From CAILZL01 sp963748005 (GTDB lineage: Bacteria; Pseudomonadota; Gammaproteobacteria; Steroidobacterales; Steroidobacteraceae), in NCBI GenBank assembly GCA_963748005.1, contig CAVVHH010000002.1, positions 744,001 through 808,000 on the forward strand: 64,000 nucleotides of DNA. The letters run 5' to 3'. The translations under genes were made by a program, and so were the position numbers. The notes below the pieces were generated by a model. The model made no database searches, was not told where the DNA came from, and saw only the letters and a program-made list of their open reading frames with translations. Below, piece after piece: positions 9,311 through 18,503 of this stretch (position 1 is its first letter; each line of letters starts with the position of its first letter).

Positions 9311-9480
9311 ATTTCTGCGCTTGTTATGCGCGGCAGCGCACGGTGGCAAAAGCGCGCTCCAAGTCACGGCTTTGTCACGAAACTGCGCCGCCGGTTGCCC
9401 TTGCAACGAATAGCGCTTCAAAACAGTCCAGCGCTGGTTGATACTCCGCACACTATCAGCCCTTCATAATCGTCGTTCCT

Positions 9481-10350
9481 ATGCGCCTCATCGTGGTCAG
9501 TGGTCTGTCCGGCTCCGGCAAAAGCGTGGCCCTGCGCATGCTGGAAGACCTGGATTTCTACTGCGTGGACAACCTGCCCGCTGGCCTGCTGCCCGACTTC
9601 ATCTCGCACAGCGTACGCTCGGACGAATCGCAGTACCGTCTGACCGCCATCGGTATCGATGCACGCAATCGTCCCGAAGACATCCAGATTGTTCCCGGAC
9701 AGGTTGCCGAACTGAAGCGCAGTGGCGTGGGTTGCGAAATCATCTACCTGCGTGCCGAACCGGAGGTGCTGCTCAAGCGCTACAGCGAAACGCGACGGCG
9801 CCATCCGCTGAGCCGCAGCGGCCTCGGTCTGGCGGAAGCCATTGCCGAAGAGCAACGACTGCTCGAACCGATGGCAGGCGCCGCCGATCTGGTCATCGAT
9901 ACCTCACGTCTCAGTGTCCACGATCTGCGCGAGCTGGTACGTCAGCGGGTTGGCGAACGTACAGACGGCCACATGTCCATCCTGTTTGAATCGTTTGCCT
10001 TCAAACATGGCCTGCCCGGCGATGCCGACTTTGTATTCGATGCACGCAGCCTGCCCAATCCGTTCTGGGAGCCTGGTCTCGCCGAATACACCGGCCTCGA
10101 TAAGCCGGTCATCGAATATCTGCAAAAGCATGTGGCCGTACAGCGCTGGCTGGACGACCTGACGAAATTTCTGGACAACTGGATTCCGGATCTGACCCGC
10201 ACCAATCGCAGCTATCTGACCATTGCCATTGGCTGTACGGGTGGCCAGCATCGTTCGGTGTTTCTGGTCGAGCGTCTCGCTGCTCACTTTCGCAAACACT
10301 ATCAGCGGGTGATGGTGCTGCACCATGTCGTCGGCAAGCGCAAATCCTAG
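9481..10350 (+). CDS. rapZ: RNase adapter / nucleotide-binding protein RapZ
   Basis: A 289-residue P-loop protein. In E. coli RapZ binds glucosamine-6-phosphate and delivers the sRNA GlmZ to RNase E, tuning glmS. Seen: Walker A GLSGSGKS (residues 8-15), FYCVDNLPAGLLPDF, a central DLVIDTSRLSVHDLRELV, and the conserved C-terminal domain motif IGCTGGQHRSVFLVERLA that binds the amino sugar. No Shine-Dalgarno is visible before the ATG. ptsN is missing upstream and ptsO downstream. GlmZ itself is not in the window, so the target is unknown. Confidence 0.94.
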   Translation: MRLIVVSGLSGSGKSVALRMLEDLDFYCVDNLPAGLLPDFISHSVRSDESQYRLTAIGIDARNRPEDIQIVPGQVAELKRSGVGCEIIYLRAEPEVLLKRYSETRRRHPLSRSGLGLAEAIAEEQRLLEPMAGAADLVIDTSRLSVHDLRELVRQRVGERTDGHMSILFESFAFKHGLPGDADFVFDARSLPNPFWEPGLAEYTGLDKPVIEYLQKHVAVQRWLDDLTKFLDNWIPDLTRTNRSYLTIAIGCTGGQHRSVFLVERLAAHFRKHYQRVMVLHHVVGKRKS

Positions 10351-10376
10351 ATCTTCCGGATCGGCGCAAACAGGAC

Positions 10377-11249
10377 TTACAACGATGCGGCAGTGAGGGT
10401 GCGGCTCTCCATCCAGGTTTTGATCCGCTTGGCATCGGCAACGCGGGTGTACTTGCCGTACGAGTCGAGCAGCACAATCACCACTGAACGACCGGCAATC
10501 ATGGCCTTCATCACCAGGCACTTGCCAGCCTCGGTGATATAGCCGGTCTTCTGCACGGCGATGTCCCAATCCGGCTTGGCCACCAGGCTGTTGGTATTAC
10601 GGAATTCCAGTTGCTGGCGTCCCACTCTGACCATGAGTATTTCATCCGTCGAATACTTGCGGATGGTGGGATTGCGCGACGCGGCAATGACCAGTCTGGA
10701 CAGATCCTGCGGGCTGGCGACATTGCGACTGGACAGGCCGGTGGGATCGACAAAGCTGGCGCGCTGCATACCCAGGGCGCGCGCCTTGGCATTCATAGCC
10801 AGCACTACGGCCTCAAGCCCACCGGGATAATTGCGACCCAGCGCGTGCGCCGCGCGATTTTCCGAGGCCATCAGTGCCAGATGCAGCATTTCCGCGCGAG
10901 TCAGACGCGTGCCGACGGCCAGACGCGAACTGCTGCCGCGCTCGGTATCGCGATCAGCCGCGGTGATCTGCAGCACCTCATCCATGGGCTGTCCCGCCTC
11001 CAGTATCACCAGCGCCGTCATCAGCTTGGTGATGGAGGCGATGGGCGCAGCCACATCGGCGTGCTGCTGATACAGCACCGACTCACTACCCTCATCCATG
11101 ACCAGCACTGCCGCAGATTTCAGTGCAGGTTGTGCGGTGACAACTGCCTTACCGACCGGTCTTGTCGCGGCGAATACCTGGCCAGTCATCAGTGCACCCA
11201 GCGACCATGTCGCGATCGCAATCTTCAAACCAACAGCTCTCATCCGCAC
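10377..11249 (-). CDS. pbpG: D-alanyl-D-alanine endopeptidase, PBP7 type
   Basis: A 290-residue periplasmic low-molecular-weight penicillin-binding protein that cuts cross-links in peptidoglycan. All three active-site motifs are present: SITK (Ser72, Lys75), SEN (129-131) in ALMASENRAAH, and KTG in VQKTGYITEAGKC. The secretion signal covers about the first 27 residues with cleavage near VFA-ATR. No C-terminal extension as in PBP5, which favours PBP7/PbpG over DacA. It converges with rapZ across 26 nt. Confidence 0.92.
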   Translation of the reverse strand: MRMRAVGLKIAIATWSLGALMTGQVFAATRPVGKAVVTAQPALKSAAVLVMDEGSESVLYQQHADVAAPIASITKLMTALVILEAGQPMDEVLQITAADRDTERGSSSRLAVGTRLTRAEMLHLALMASENRAAHALGRNYPGGLEAVVLAMNAKARALGMQRASFVDPTGLSSRNVASPQDLSRLVIAASRNPTIRKYSTDEILMVRVGRQQLEFRNTNSLVAKPDWDIAVQKTGYITEAGKCLVMKAMIAGRSVVIVLLDSYGKYTRVADAKRIKTWMESRTLTAASL

Positions 11250-11405
11250 TCCGCCTTAAACCGTGATGACCTGCAATATGCGCTCAAGTAAATCGCATGA
11301 TGCACTATAGCTGCAAGCCTGCCGCAACTTAAAACAGTAGAATAGTCGGCCTGTTACCCAATAACCTGATGGCCGATCCCTGAATCATCATCTCGCTGAC
11401 CTGCA

Positions 11406-13004
11406 ATGAAACCGGCCGCCGAACACGAAAAACTGAATACCAAAGCTGCCGGCATCATCGGTCTGGCCGTGATGTGCAGCCGAGTGCTGGGTCTCATTCG
11501 CGAACAGATCTTTGCCGCATTGTTTGGCGGTGGCCGGTTCATGGATGCCTTTACCGCTGCATTCCGCATTCCCAATCTGCTGCGTGATCTGTTTGCCGAA
11601 GGTGCGCTGTCCACCGCTTTTGTCACTACTTTCAGCAAGACTGCGGCCACCGACGGCAACGATGCGGCCTGGCGACTGGCTAACAAGGTGGTGACGCTGG
11701 CCGCGGTGACGCTGAGTCTGCTGACGCTGCTCGGTATCCTGTTTGCACCATGGATCGTGTCGTTGCTGGCGCCGGGTTTCGACAGCGAAAAAACCCAGCT
11801 GACCATCGTCCTGACCCGCATCATGTTTCCCTTCATCCTGCTGGTGTCGCTGGCCGCCGTGGTCATGGGCATGCTCAATGCCCGCAATGTATTTGGCATG
11901 CCGGCCATGGCCTCCAGCTTCTTCAATCTCGGTTCCATCGTCGGTGGAGTCCTCATCGGCTACTGGCTGGATCCGCACTGGGGCCCCCATGCGCTGATCG
12001 GACTGGCCATCGGCACCCTGATTGGCGGTGCTCTGCAGCTGGGCGTGCAGATTCCCGGCCTGGCCAGACTGGGCTATGTGTTCCGGCCGGACTTTCAGTG
12101 GCGCGATGCCGGCGTGAAGGCTGTGCTGCTGCTGATGGGCCCGTCAGTGGTTGCCGCCAGCTCCACGCAGATCAATGTGATGATCAACACGGTGTTTGCT
12201 TCGTCGCTGGGTGACGGACCGGTGTTCTGGTTGAACATTGCGTTTCGCCTGATGCAACTGCCGCTGGGCCTGTTCGGCGTGGCGCTAGGCACCGTGTCGC
12301 TGCCCTTACTGGCGCGCATGGTGGCGATCGGCAATACCGGGGCTTTCCGCAGCGAGCTGGCGCGCAGCATGCGCCTGTCATTCCTGCTGACCATTCCCGC
12401 CACCTTAGGCCTGATGTTGCTTGCCGAGCCGATCATCTCGGTGCTCTACCAGCACGGCAAGTTCGGCGCCACCGAAACAGCGCAGGCAGCTGGGGCTTTG
12501 CGTTTCTATGCGGTCGGTCTGTGCGGCTATGCGGCCTTGAAAGTGCTGATCAATGCGTTCTATGCCATCGACAAACGCAAGACACCGATGATCATCAGTT
12601 TCATTGCCGTGGGCCTGAATCTGGCGCTGAACTGGCTGTTCACCTTTCACCTGGGCTGGGGCCATCGCGGCCTGGCGTTTTCCACCGGCTGCATCGCCAC
12701 CATCAACTTCGTCATCCTGTATGTGCTGATGCACCGGCACCTGCAGCATCTGGAAACCATTGCCATGTTCAAGTTGGTTGCCAAGACACTGCTGGCTGGC
12801 GCGGCGCTTGCGATCGTCTGCTGGACCGGACAACAGTGGCTGCTGTCGGACTGGGCTAGCATGCGCTTTGTGCCCAAGCTGGCAGCCCTGCTGGGCATCA
12901 TCATCGTGGCCGGCAGTGCCTTTTTTGGCTGCGCGCTGCTGCTTCGAATTCCGGAACTCGATGCACTGGTTGCAGCCGTCCGGCGCCGTTTGGCACGGAA
13001 GTAA
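11406..13004 (+). CDS. murJ: Lipid II flippase MurJ
   Basis: A 532-residue polytopic MOP-superfamily protein (about 14 membrane segments) that flips lipid II across the inner membrane for peptidoglycan synthesis. Seen: the opening GLAVMCSRVLGLIREQIFAALFG with the essential Arg residues, ...GGRFMDAFTAAFRIPNLLRDLFAEGALSTAF, a signature of MurJ, and RKTPMIISF further on. Length is typical (about 510-530). In many relatives rpsT is upstream; here the upstream neighbour is the divergent pbpG. Confidence 0.96.
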   Translation: MKPAAEHEKLNTKAAGIIGLAVMCSRVLGLIREQIFAALFGGGRFMDAFTAAFRIPNLLRDLFAEGALSTAFVTTFSKTAATDGNDAAWRLANKVVTLAAVTLSLLTLLGILFAPWIVSLLAPGFDSEKTQLTIVLTRIMFPFILLVSLAAVVMGMLNARNVFGMPAMASSFFNLGSIVGGVLIGYWLDPHWGPHALIGLAIGTLIGGALQLGVQIPGLARLGYVFRPDFQWRDAGVKAVLLLMGPSVVAASSTQINVMINTVFASSLGDGPVFWLNIAFRLMQLPLGLFGVALGTVSLPLLARMVAIGNTGAFRSELARSMRLSFLLTIPATLGLMLLAEPIISVLYQHGKFGATETAQAAGALRFYAVGLCGYAALKVLINAFYAIDKRKTPMIISFIAVGLNLALNWLFTFHLGWGHRGLAFSTGCIATINFVILYVLMHRHLQHLETIAMFKLVAKTLLAGAALAIVCWTGQQWLLSDWASMRFVPKLAALLGIIIVAGSAFFGCALLLRIPELDALVAAVRRRLARK

Positions 13005-13145
13005 TGCTGCTGCGTCAAAATCGTAGAAAAAGTTTCCGCTGCCAATTGTGCTTGACTCCGCCCGGTGAGCCGATTTGACCATTGAACCCTTCGGGGTAAA
13101 GAGAACCATCAGCCACGCGCATCCACGTTCCCGAGGTACCTTCCC

Positions 13146-13706
13146 ATGCGTAAATTCAATACTGTCCTGGCCATTGTGTGTCTCGCAATCAGCGTGCCCG
13201 CACTCGCAGACAACTTCGACGACACCATCAATAACTTCAGGAGAGCCGACGCTGCCCAGGCGTATTTTTCCACTGCATATGGCTACGCGGTGTTCCCCAC
13301 CATCGGCAAGGGCGGAATTGGTATTGGCGGCGCCGGCGGCAAAGGGCGCGTGTATGAGCATGGCGGCGTTATCGGTGAGAGCACCATGGTGCAACTGTCA
13401 GTGGGCTTTCAGCTGGGGGGACAGGCTTATAGCCAGATCGTGTTTTTCAAGGACAAACGTGCTTTAGATGAATTCACCAGCACCGGTTTTGAATTTGGCG
13501 CGGATGCCTCAGCGGTGGCGATCACATTGGGAGCCAGCGCAAAAGCGGGCACTTCTGGCGCGGCCGCAACAGCAAGCACCACGGTGGAACATGGAAAAGC
13601 GGCAGCCCAGTATTACAAAGGAATGGCCGTACTTACGCTGGCAAAAGGTGGTTTGATGTACGAAGCCGTACTTGCTGGACAGAAGTATACGTTCAAGAAG
13701 AATTAA
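13146..13706 (+). CDS. Secreted SYLF (YSC84-like) lipid-binding domain protein
   Basis: A 186-residue protein with a Sec signal (about residues 1-21, cleavage near ALA-DNF) and a SYLF/Ysc84 domain. The domain pattern is seen as AYGYAVFPTIGKGGIGIGGAGGKG, then QLSVGFQLGGQAYSQIVFF and a terminal GGLMYEAVLAGQKYTF. SYLF domains bind phosphoinositide-like lipids in eukaryotes; bacterial members are secreted and of unclear role. Glycine-rich strands suggest a beta fold. It stands alone, with gaps of 141 nt before and 375 nt after. Confidence 0.85.
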   Translation: MRKFNTVLAIVCLAISVPALADNFDDTINNFRRADAAQAYFSTAYGYAVFPTIGKGGIGIGGAGGKGRVYEHGGVIGESTMVQLSVGFQLGGQAYSQIVFFKDKRALDEFTSTGFEFGADASAVAITLGASAKAGTSGAAATASTTVEHGKAAAQYYKGMAVLTLAKGGLMYEAVLAGQKYTFKKN

Positions 13707-14081
13707 GCTCAGGAGCTGAAGCAACCGAATTCGCAATCAAGCGAGCGCTGATTTGCCAACCTTAAAGCATCTCGACTGCATCGGTCTGACGTTTCAGATG
13801 GGCCTGGCGCTCTAATTCCGCCTTATCAGGTCATGTACGCACCGGCTGCATCGTTGCTGGTGTCTGCTTCGGCCTGATCACGCCTTCAAGCCCATGTCCG
13901 GCCTTGATACGCAGCCAGAAGCGCATACGTGGACTAAGCACGAACCAGAGGCCTTATCGTGGAAACCACTGTCATGCGCGCGCATGCATTTGTGCTAGCG
14001 TCATCAAATGGTGTGAGTACGCTGTTACCTAACCGCGCCGCGCCATTTTCCTCGTGGTTCCAGTTTCAGGGAGCGTAGCTC
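13707..14081. other. Intergenic stretch, no gene supported
   Basis: A 375-nt gap between the SYLF gene and the large glycosidase. I see no convincing ORF with a ribosome site, no strong terminator and no RNA gene. The last 20 nt carry a GGGAG ribosome site for the glycosidase, whose promoter must be here. A GCGCGC-type alternating run (around 13977) is the only local oddity. Confidence 0.5.
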
Positions 14082-16856
14082 ATGAACGCAGAAAACGACC
14101 GTTTGCAGCAGGCGCGTGACGGTAACATTCCCTGGAAAAAGTGGGGCCCGTATCTGAGCGAACGACAGTGGGGAACGGTTCGCGAAGATTACAGTGAGTC
14201 AGGCGATGCGTGGAATTACTTCAGTCATGATCAGGCGCGTTCCCGTGCTTATCACTGGGGCGAGGATGGCCTGGCGGGCATCTCCGACGATCAGCAGCAA
14301 CTGTGTTTTGCGCTGGCGCTGTGGAATGGCAAAGACCCCATCATCAAGGAAAGACTGTTCGGGCTCACCAACAGCGAAGGCAATCACGGCGAAGACGTAA
14401 AGGAGTACTACTTCTATCTCGACGCCACGCCGACGCATTCCTATCTCAAGTATCTCTACAAGTATCCGCAGCGCGCCTACCCGTACGACGACATTGTGCG
14501 CAAGAATCGCGCACGCAGCCGCAGCGAGTTCGAGTATGAACTGCTCGACACCGGTGTATTCGACGACAATCGCTACTTCGATGTATTTGTCGAATATGCC
14601 AAGGAATCGCCGGAAGATATTCTGATCCAGATAACGGTCTGCAATCGCGGGCCAGAAGCGGCTTCGCTGCATGTGCTGCCGACGCTGTGGTTCCGCAACA
14701 CCTGGTCGTGGGGCACGCCCATTGAGCGGCCTACCTTGCGGCAGCTGGTGGCCAATGCGCAAGGTGGCACGATTGAAGCGACACACCCCGTGTTGGGAAA
14801 CAGCTATCTGTACAGCGAAGGCGACGCTGCATTGCTGTTTACCGAAAACGAAACCAACAGCGCACGACTGCTGCAGATTCCGAACCGTACACCGTATGTG
14901 AAAGATGGCATCAACAACTACCTGGTGCACGGCCAACGTGACGCAGTAAATCCGCAAGGCGTCGGTACCAAGGCCACCGTGGCTTATCGGCTCGAGGTTC
15001 CAGCCGATGGGTCGCGCACGATTCGCCTGCGGCTGTGCGATGTTGCACCGGAGAACATCCAGTCAACATGGGGCAAGCGCGGCGTCTTCGACAAGGTGTT
15101 CGATGTGACGCTGGATGCGCGGCGGCGCGAAGCCGACGAGTTCTATGCTGGTTTGATTCCCGCCAAGCTGAGCGCGGACGCCAGGAACGTCATGCGTCAG
15201 GCACTGGCCGGCATGATCTGGTCGAAGCAATTTTATCTATACGACGTCAACAGTTGGCTGGCAGAACGCGGCGCGGGTCCGCTCAAGCGCGAACGACACG
15301 CCCCGCGCAATGAACACTGGCATCATATGAGCAACGCCGACATTATCTCCATGCCCGACAAGTGGGAATATCCGTGGTATGCAGCATGGGATCTGGCGTT
15401 TCATGTGACTGCATTGACGCTGGTCGACGAAGACTTCGGCAAGCGGCAACTCAATCTGATGCTCAGCGGAACTTATCTGCATCCCAACGGGCAACTGCCT
15501 GCGTACGAATGGAACTTCGGCGATGTCAATCCGCCGGTACACGCCTGGGCAACCATCTTTACTTATCGTCTCGAGGAAATGCGTCGCGGTCAGGGTGATA
15601 TCGACTGGCTGGAGCGTTCGTTCCATAAGTTGCTGCTCAATTTCACATGGTGGGTGAATCGCAAGGATCGCTCCGGTAACAACGTATTCGAAGGCGGTTT
15701 TCTGGGCTTGGACAACATTGGCGTGTTTGATCGCAGCTCGCCGTTGCCGACCGGCGGCTACCTGGAGCAGGCTGACGGCACTGCCTGGATGGCACTGTTC
15801 AGCCAGAACATGCTGGAGATCGCCATTGAGCTGGCGATGGCCAAACCAAACTACATCGATATGTGTCACAAGTTTGTCGAGCATTACTTGTGGATTGCAT
15901 CGTCATTGGCAGGTGGCGGCGACGGTGTCGGAATGTGGGATGAGGAAGACGGCTTTTTCTACGACGTGCTGCGACTCCCCGATGGCAGTGCGCAACGCCT
16001 CAAGGTGCGCTCGATGGTGGGCTTGTTGCCGCTATGCGCGGTCACCGTGTTTGATGGCGAGCTGCGCGCGAAATATCCGGAGATAGCCGAAGAACTCCGC
16101 AGCTTTGTCGAGCCGCGCCTTGAATTGCTGTCGCAGATCCACAATCCCATGAAGCCCGGCCATGCCGGCCGACTGATGGCGTCCATCCTGAGCGAAGATC
16201 GCCTGCGTCGCGTGCTGTCCAAGATGCTCGATGAAAGCGAATTCCTGAGTCCCTATGGAATTCGCTCGCTATCGCGATTTCATGCCGATCACCCGTTTGT
16301 GTTCAAGGCCGGCGGGCAGGAATACAAAGTGCCGTATCTGCCCGGCGAATCCGACTCGGGCATGTTCGGCGGCAACTCGAACTGGCGCGGGCCGATCTGG
16401 ATGCCGGTCAATGCGCTCATCATTCGTGCGCTGTTGCAGTACTACACCTACTACGGCAACGACTTCACCATCGAGTGTCCTACCGGCTCCGGCAACCAGA
16501 TGAATCTCCATGAAGTCGCTGCAGAACTGGCGCGCAGATTGAGCAGCATATTCCTGCAGGATGCCAATGGCCGCCGCGCTGTATATGGCGGCACGAACAA
16601 GTTTCAGGAAGATCCACACTGGCGCGATCTCATGCAATTCTTCGAATACTTTCACGGCGACAATGGCGCGGGCCTCGGCGCAACGCATCAAACCGGGTGG
16701 ACCGGCGTGATCGCACGCATCATGCACCTGTTCGCCACAGTATCGGCGGACAAGCTGCTTGAGGGAGGCAAGACGGCTGCTATTGTCGACGTGGAAGACG
16801 TGAAGATCGTCAGGGGAAGCAAGTCGCTGGAAAAAGTCACTCCTGCCAGGCATTGA
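14082..16856 (+). CDS. MGH1/GH63-like glucosidase
   Basis: A 924-residue probable cytoplasmic glycosidase (no signal peptide) of the (alpha/alpha)6 barrel type related to mannosyl-oligosaccharide glucosidase and MGH1-like domain proteins. Seen: the N-terminal opening ending DGLAGISDDQQQLCFALALWNG common to this group; a beta-sandwich-like N part; and the barrel with KWEYPWYAAWDLAFH, NGQLPAYEWNFGDVNPPVHAW, GGFLGLDNIGVFDRSS and a late GGNSNWRGPIWMPVNALI stretch, where the family places substrate and acid/base residues (DxxxE/GPIWxPxN). Related enzymes act on glucosylglycerate, mannosylglycerate or oligosaccharides; the substrate here is not determined. It is followed 11 nt later by a SemiSWEET-like gene, suggesting linked sugar processing and transport. 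Confidence 0.82.
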   Translation: MNAENDRLQQARDGNIPWKKWGPYLSERQWGTVREDYSESGDAWNYFSHDQARSRAYHWGEDGLAGISDDQQQLCFALALWNGKDPIIKERLFGLTNSEGNHGEDVKEYYFYLDATPTHSYLKYLYKYPQRAYPYDDIVRKNRARSRSEFEYELLDTGVFDDNRYFDVFVEYAKESPEDILIQITVCNRGPEAASLHVLPTLWFRNTWSWGTPIERPTLRQLVANAQGGTIEATHPVLGNSYLYSEGDAALLFTENETNSARLLQIPNRTPYVKDGINNYLVHGQRDAVNPQGVGTKATVAYRLEVPADGSRTIRLRLCDVAPENIQSTWGKRGVFDKVFDVTLDARRREADEFYAGLIPAKLSADARNVMRQALAGMIWSKQFYLYDVNSWLAERGAGPLKRERHAPRNEHWHHMSNADIISMPDKWEYPWYAAWDLAFHVTALTLVDEDFGKRQLNLMLSGTYLHPNGQLPAYEWNFGDVNPPVHAWATIFTYRLEEMRRGQGDIDWLERSFHKLLLNFTWWVNRKDRSGNNVFEGGFLGLDNIGVFDRSSPLPTGGYLEQADGTAWMALFSQNMLEIAIELAMAKPNYIDMCHKFVEHYLWIASSLAGGGDGVGMWDEEDGFFYDVLRLPDGSAQRLKVRSMVGLLPLCAVTVFDGELRAKYPEIAEELRSFVEPRLELLSQIHNPMKPGHAGRLMASILSEDRLRRVLSKMLDESEFLSPYGIRSLSRFHADHPFVFKAGGQEYKVPYLPGESDSGMFGGNSNWRGPIWMPVNALIIRALLQYYTYYGNDFTIECPTGSGNQMNLHEVAAELARRLSSIFLQDANGRRAVYGGTNKFQEDPHWRDLMQFFEYFHGDNGAGLGATHQTGWTGVIARIMHLFATVSADKLLEGGKTAAIVDVEDVKIVRGSKSLEKVTPARH

Positions 16857-16867
16857 GGACTTCGCAT

Positions 16868-17293
16868 ATGGACACCACTCAGCGCATCGGACTATTAGTT
16901 GCCGCGGCGCTGATGCTTGCAGGTTGTGAGGGATTGATGATCACGGACACACAGAGTCTATGGTCGCCAAAGATCTTGCGTTCCGAAGTGGCGGGCCTTG
17001 TCGCCGGGCTTGGCACCACCTTTGCCGCATTGCCAGATCTGATCGCGATGCTGCGGCGAAAATCGACACAGGGCATGAATCCAAGAATGTCGGCCATTAC
17101 CGGCACGTTCCAGATACTGTGGATCTGGTATGGGCTGCTGATCGTGTCCCGACCGGTGGTGTTGTGGAACACGATTGGCGTGCTCACCAACTTTCTCAGC
17201 GTGGGCGCGTATCTATATTTTTCGCGCGCGGAGAAGGAGCGCGAACTCATGGGTACTGGAAATCGCAAACCCAACTGGCGATGGCCGTACTGA
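16868..17293 (+). CDS. SemiSWEET-like PQ-loop sugar transporter with possible lipobox
   Basis: 141 residues. The C-terminal part (about 38-125) has the three-helix SemiSWEET pattern: GLVAGLGTTFAALPDLI with the TT...P kink, RRKSTQGMNPRMS, ILWIWYGLLIV and VLWNTIGVLTNFLSVGAYLYF. SemiSWEETs dimerise and carry mono- or disaccharides by facilitated diffusion. The N terminus reads as a lipoprotein signal, MLAGC with Cys20. Start 16868 has GAGGA 8 nt upstream; an alternative ATG at 16937 (GAGGG only 4-5 nt away) would give a conventional 118-residue SemiSWEET without the lipobox. The pairing with the glucosidase supports sugar movement. Confidence 0.72.
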   Translation: MDTTQRIGLLVAAALMLAGCEGLMITDTQSLWSPKILRSEVAGLVAGLGTTFAALPDLIAMLRRKSTQGMNPRMSAITGTFQILWIWYGLLIVSRPVVLWNTIGVLTNFLSVGAYLYFSRAEKERELMGTGNRKPNWRWPY

Positions 17294-17371
17294 ACCATTC
17301 AGCCCGTCCTTAACGCAACTATCGACCGTGACATTCAGGTGTCGCAGCTGCACTCGACTTGCGACATCACC

Positions 17372-18208
17372 CTAGAACTTTTCCTCAATGAACTTGAATG
17401 GATAGTCGGTATCCCGGTATCCACCACGCTTCTGGCGCTTTGGTAACTTCACTTTTTCCTGCGGCAAATCCTTGTATGGAACCTGCTTGAGCAGATGCGA
17501 GATGATGTTGAGTCTACCGCGACGCTTGTCATCAGTGCGCGCCACATGCCATGGAGCAAAGTTGGTGTCGGTCGCGACAAACATCTCATCACGTGCGCGG
17601 GAATATTCGTACCAGCGGCTGTATGACTTGAGATCCATGGGCGTAAGCTTCCAGATCTTCCGACCATCGTCGATTCTGTCCGTAAGCCGACGGGTCTGCT
17701 CTTCAGGACTCACTTCAAGCCAGTACTTGATAAGCAGGACTCCGGACTCGACCATTGCCTTCTCGACCAACGGCGCCATCTCCAGAAATCGTTTCGCCTG
17801 CGAATCATCACAAAAGCCCATGACGCGCTCGACGCCCGCGCGGTTGTACCAGCTGCGATCGAAGATAACCACCTCACCCGCCGCCGGGAAATGACGCATG
17901 TAGCGTTGCAGATACATCTGGGTCTTTTCACGCTCCGTCGGCGCTGGCAGGGCAACCACGCGGAATATTCGTGGACTCACGCGCTCGGTGATCGCCTTGA
18001 TGGTGCCGCCCTTACCGGCGCCGTCACGACCTTCAAACACGATACAGACTTTGAGTCCTTTGTGAACGACCCAACGCTGGAGTTTGACCAGCTCGACGTG
18101 CAGTCGCTCCAGCTCTTTGTCGTAATCCTTGCCAGTCAGCTTCTCGGTTTTAGCGTGACCGACGTTGTTTGCAGCATTCTTCTTCGCACTATTTTTCTTG
18201 CGTGTCAT
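17372..18208 (-). CDS. ppk2: Polyphosphate kinase 2
   Basis: A 278-residue cytoplasmic PPK2-family enzyme that transfers phosphate between polyphosphate and nucleotides. Seen: a Lys/Asn-rich tail, Walker A GRDGAGKGG (60-68), Walker B with the catalytic Asp in VVIFDRSWYNRAGVERVMG (Asp117), and the lid region REKTQMYLQRYMRHFP. Single-domain size fits class I or III; class (ADP- or AMP-directed) cannot be settled by eye. Start 18208 (MTRKK) is 10 nt after the stop of the 94-aa gene; the longer frame would overlap that gene. Third gene of the SulP-94aa-PPK2 operon. Confidence 0.93.
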   Translation of the reverse strand: MTRKKNSAKKNAANNVGHAKTEKLTGKDYDKELERLHVELVKLQRWVVHKGLKVCIVFEGRDGAGKGGTIKAITERVSPRIFRVVALPAPTEREKTQMYLQRYMRHFPAAGEVVIFDRSWYNRAGVERVMGFCDDSQAKRFLEMAPLVEKAMVESGVLLIKYWLEVSPEEQTRRLTDRIDDGRKIWKLTPMDLKSYSRWYEYSRARDEMFVATDTNFAPWHVARTDDKRRGRLNIISHLLKQVPYKDLPQEKVKLPKRQKRGGYRDTDYPFKFIEEKF

Positions 18209-18218
18209 GGCAGTGCCC

Positions 18219-18503
18219 TCAGGATTTTTTCTGTGCATTTTCCAGACCCTTGCGGGTGATCTCACCGTACAGCTCGGTCAGACGGGTGACCAGCGACTGG
18301 AATTGCGGATGCCTGGCGGCCAGCGTCTGCGCGCCGCGCGCGTCTTCAATTACCAGGTTCAGGAATGCGGTGTCGGCCTCGTCCAGGGGCTCACCGCGGT
18401 CAACCTTCTTTTTCAGAGCCAACGCGCGCGGCAAGCGCTGCGTCTCCAGGCGATTCAGCAACGCCAGGATCACACCGGCTTCCTTCTGGGATAAATCACT
18501 CAT
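18219..18503 (-). CDS. Small protein of unknown function between SulP and PPK2
   Basis: A 94-residue soluble, mostly helical and charged protein. I do not recognise the family. Seen: opening MSDLSQKEAGVILALLNRLE, a central acidic-basic stretch (KKKVDRGEPLDEADTAFLN) and a Lys-rich end (ENAQKKS). Its ATG overlaps the SulP stop as ATGA and its stop lies 10 nt before ppk2, so it is co-translated with both. A role as partner or regulator of PPK2 or SulP is inferred from position only. Confidence 0.8.
   Translation of the reverse strand: MSDLSQKEAGVILALLNRLETQRLPRALALKKKVDRGEPLDEADTAFLNLVIEDARGAQTLAARHPQFQSLVTRLTELYGEITRKGLENAQKKS

Noticed and set aside
12405..13394. 329-codon minus-strand frame over murJ
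   Set aside because: Shadow of MurJ; no motif and no ribosome site.
13828..13929. Short minus-strand frame after the SYLF gene, possibly a gene remnant
   Set aside because: Only about 30 codons, no homology I can recognise, and no ribosome site.
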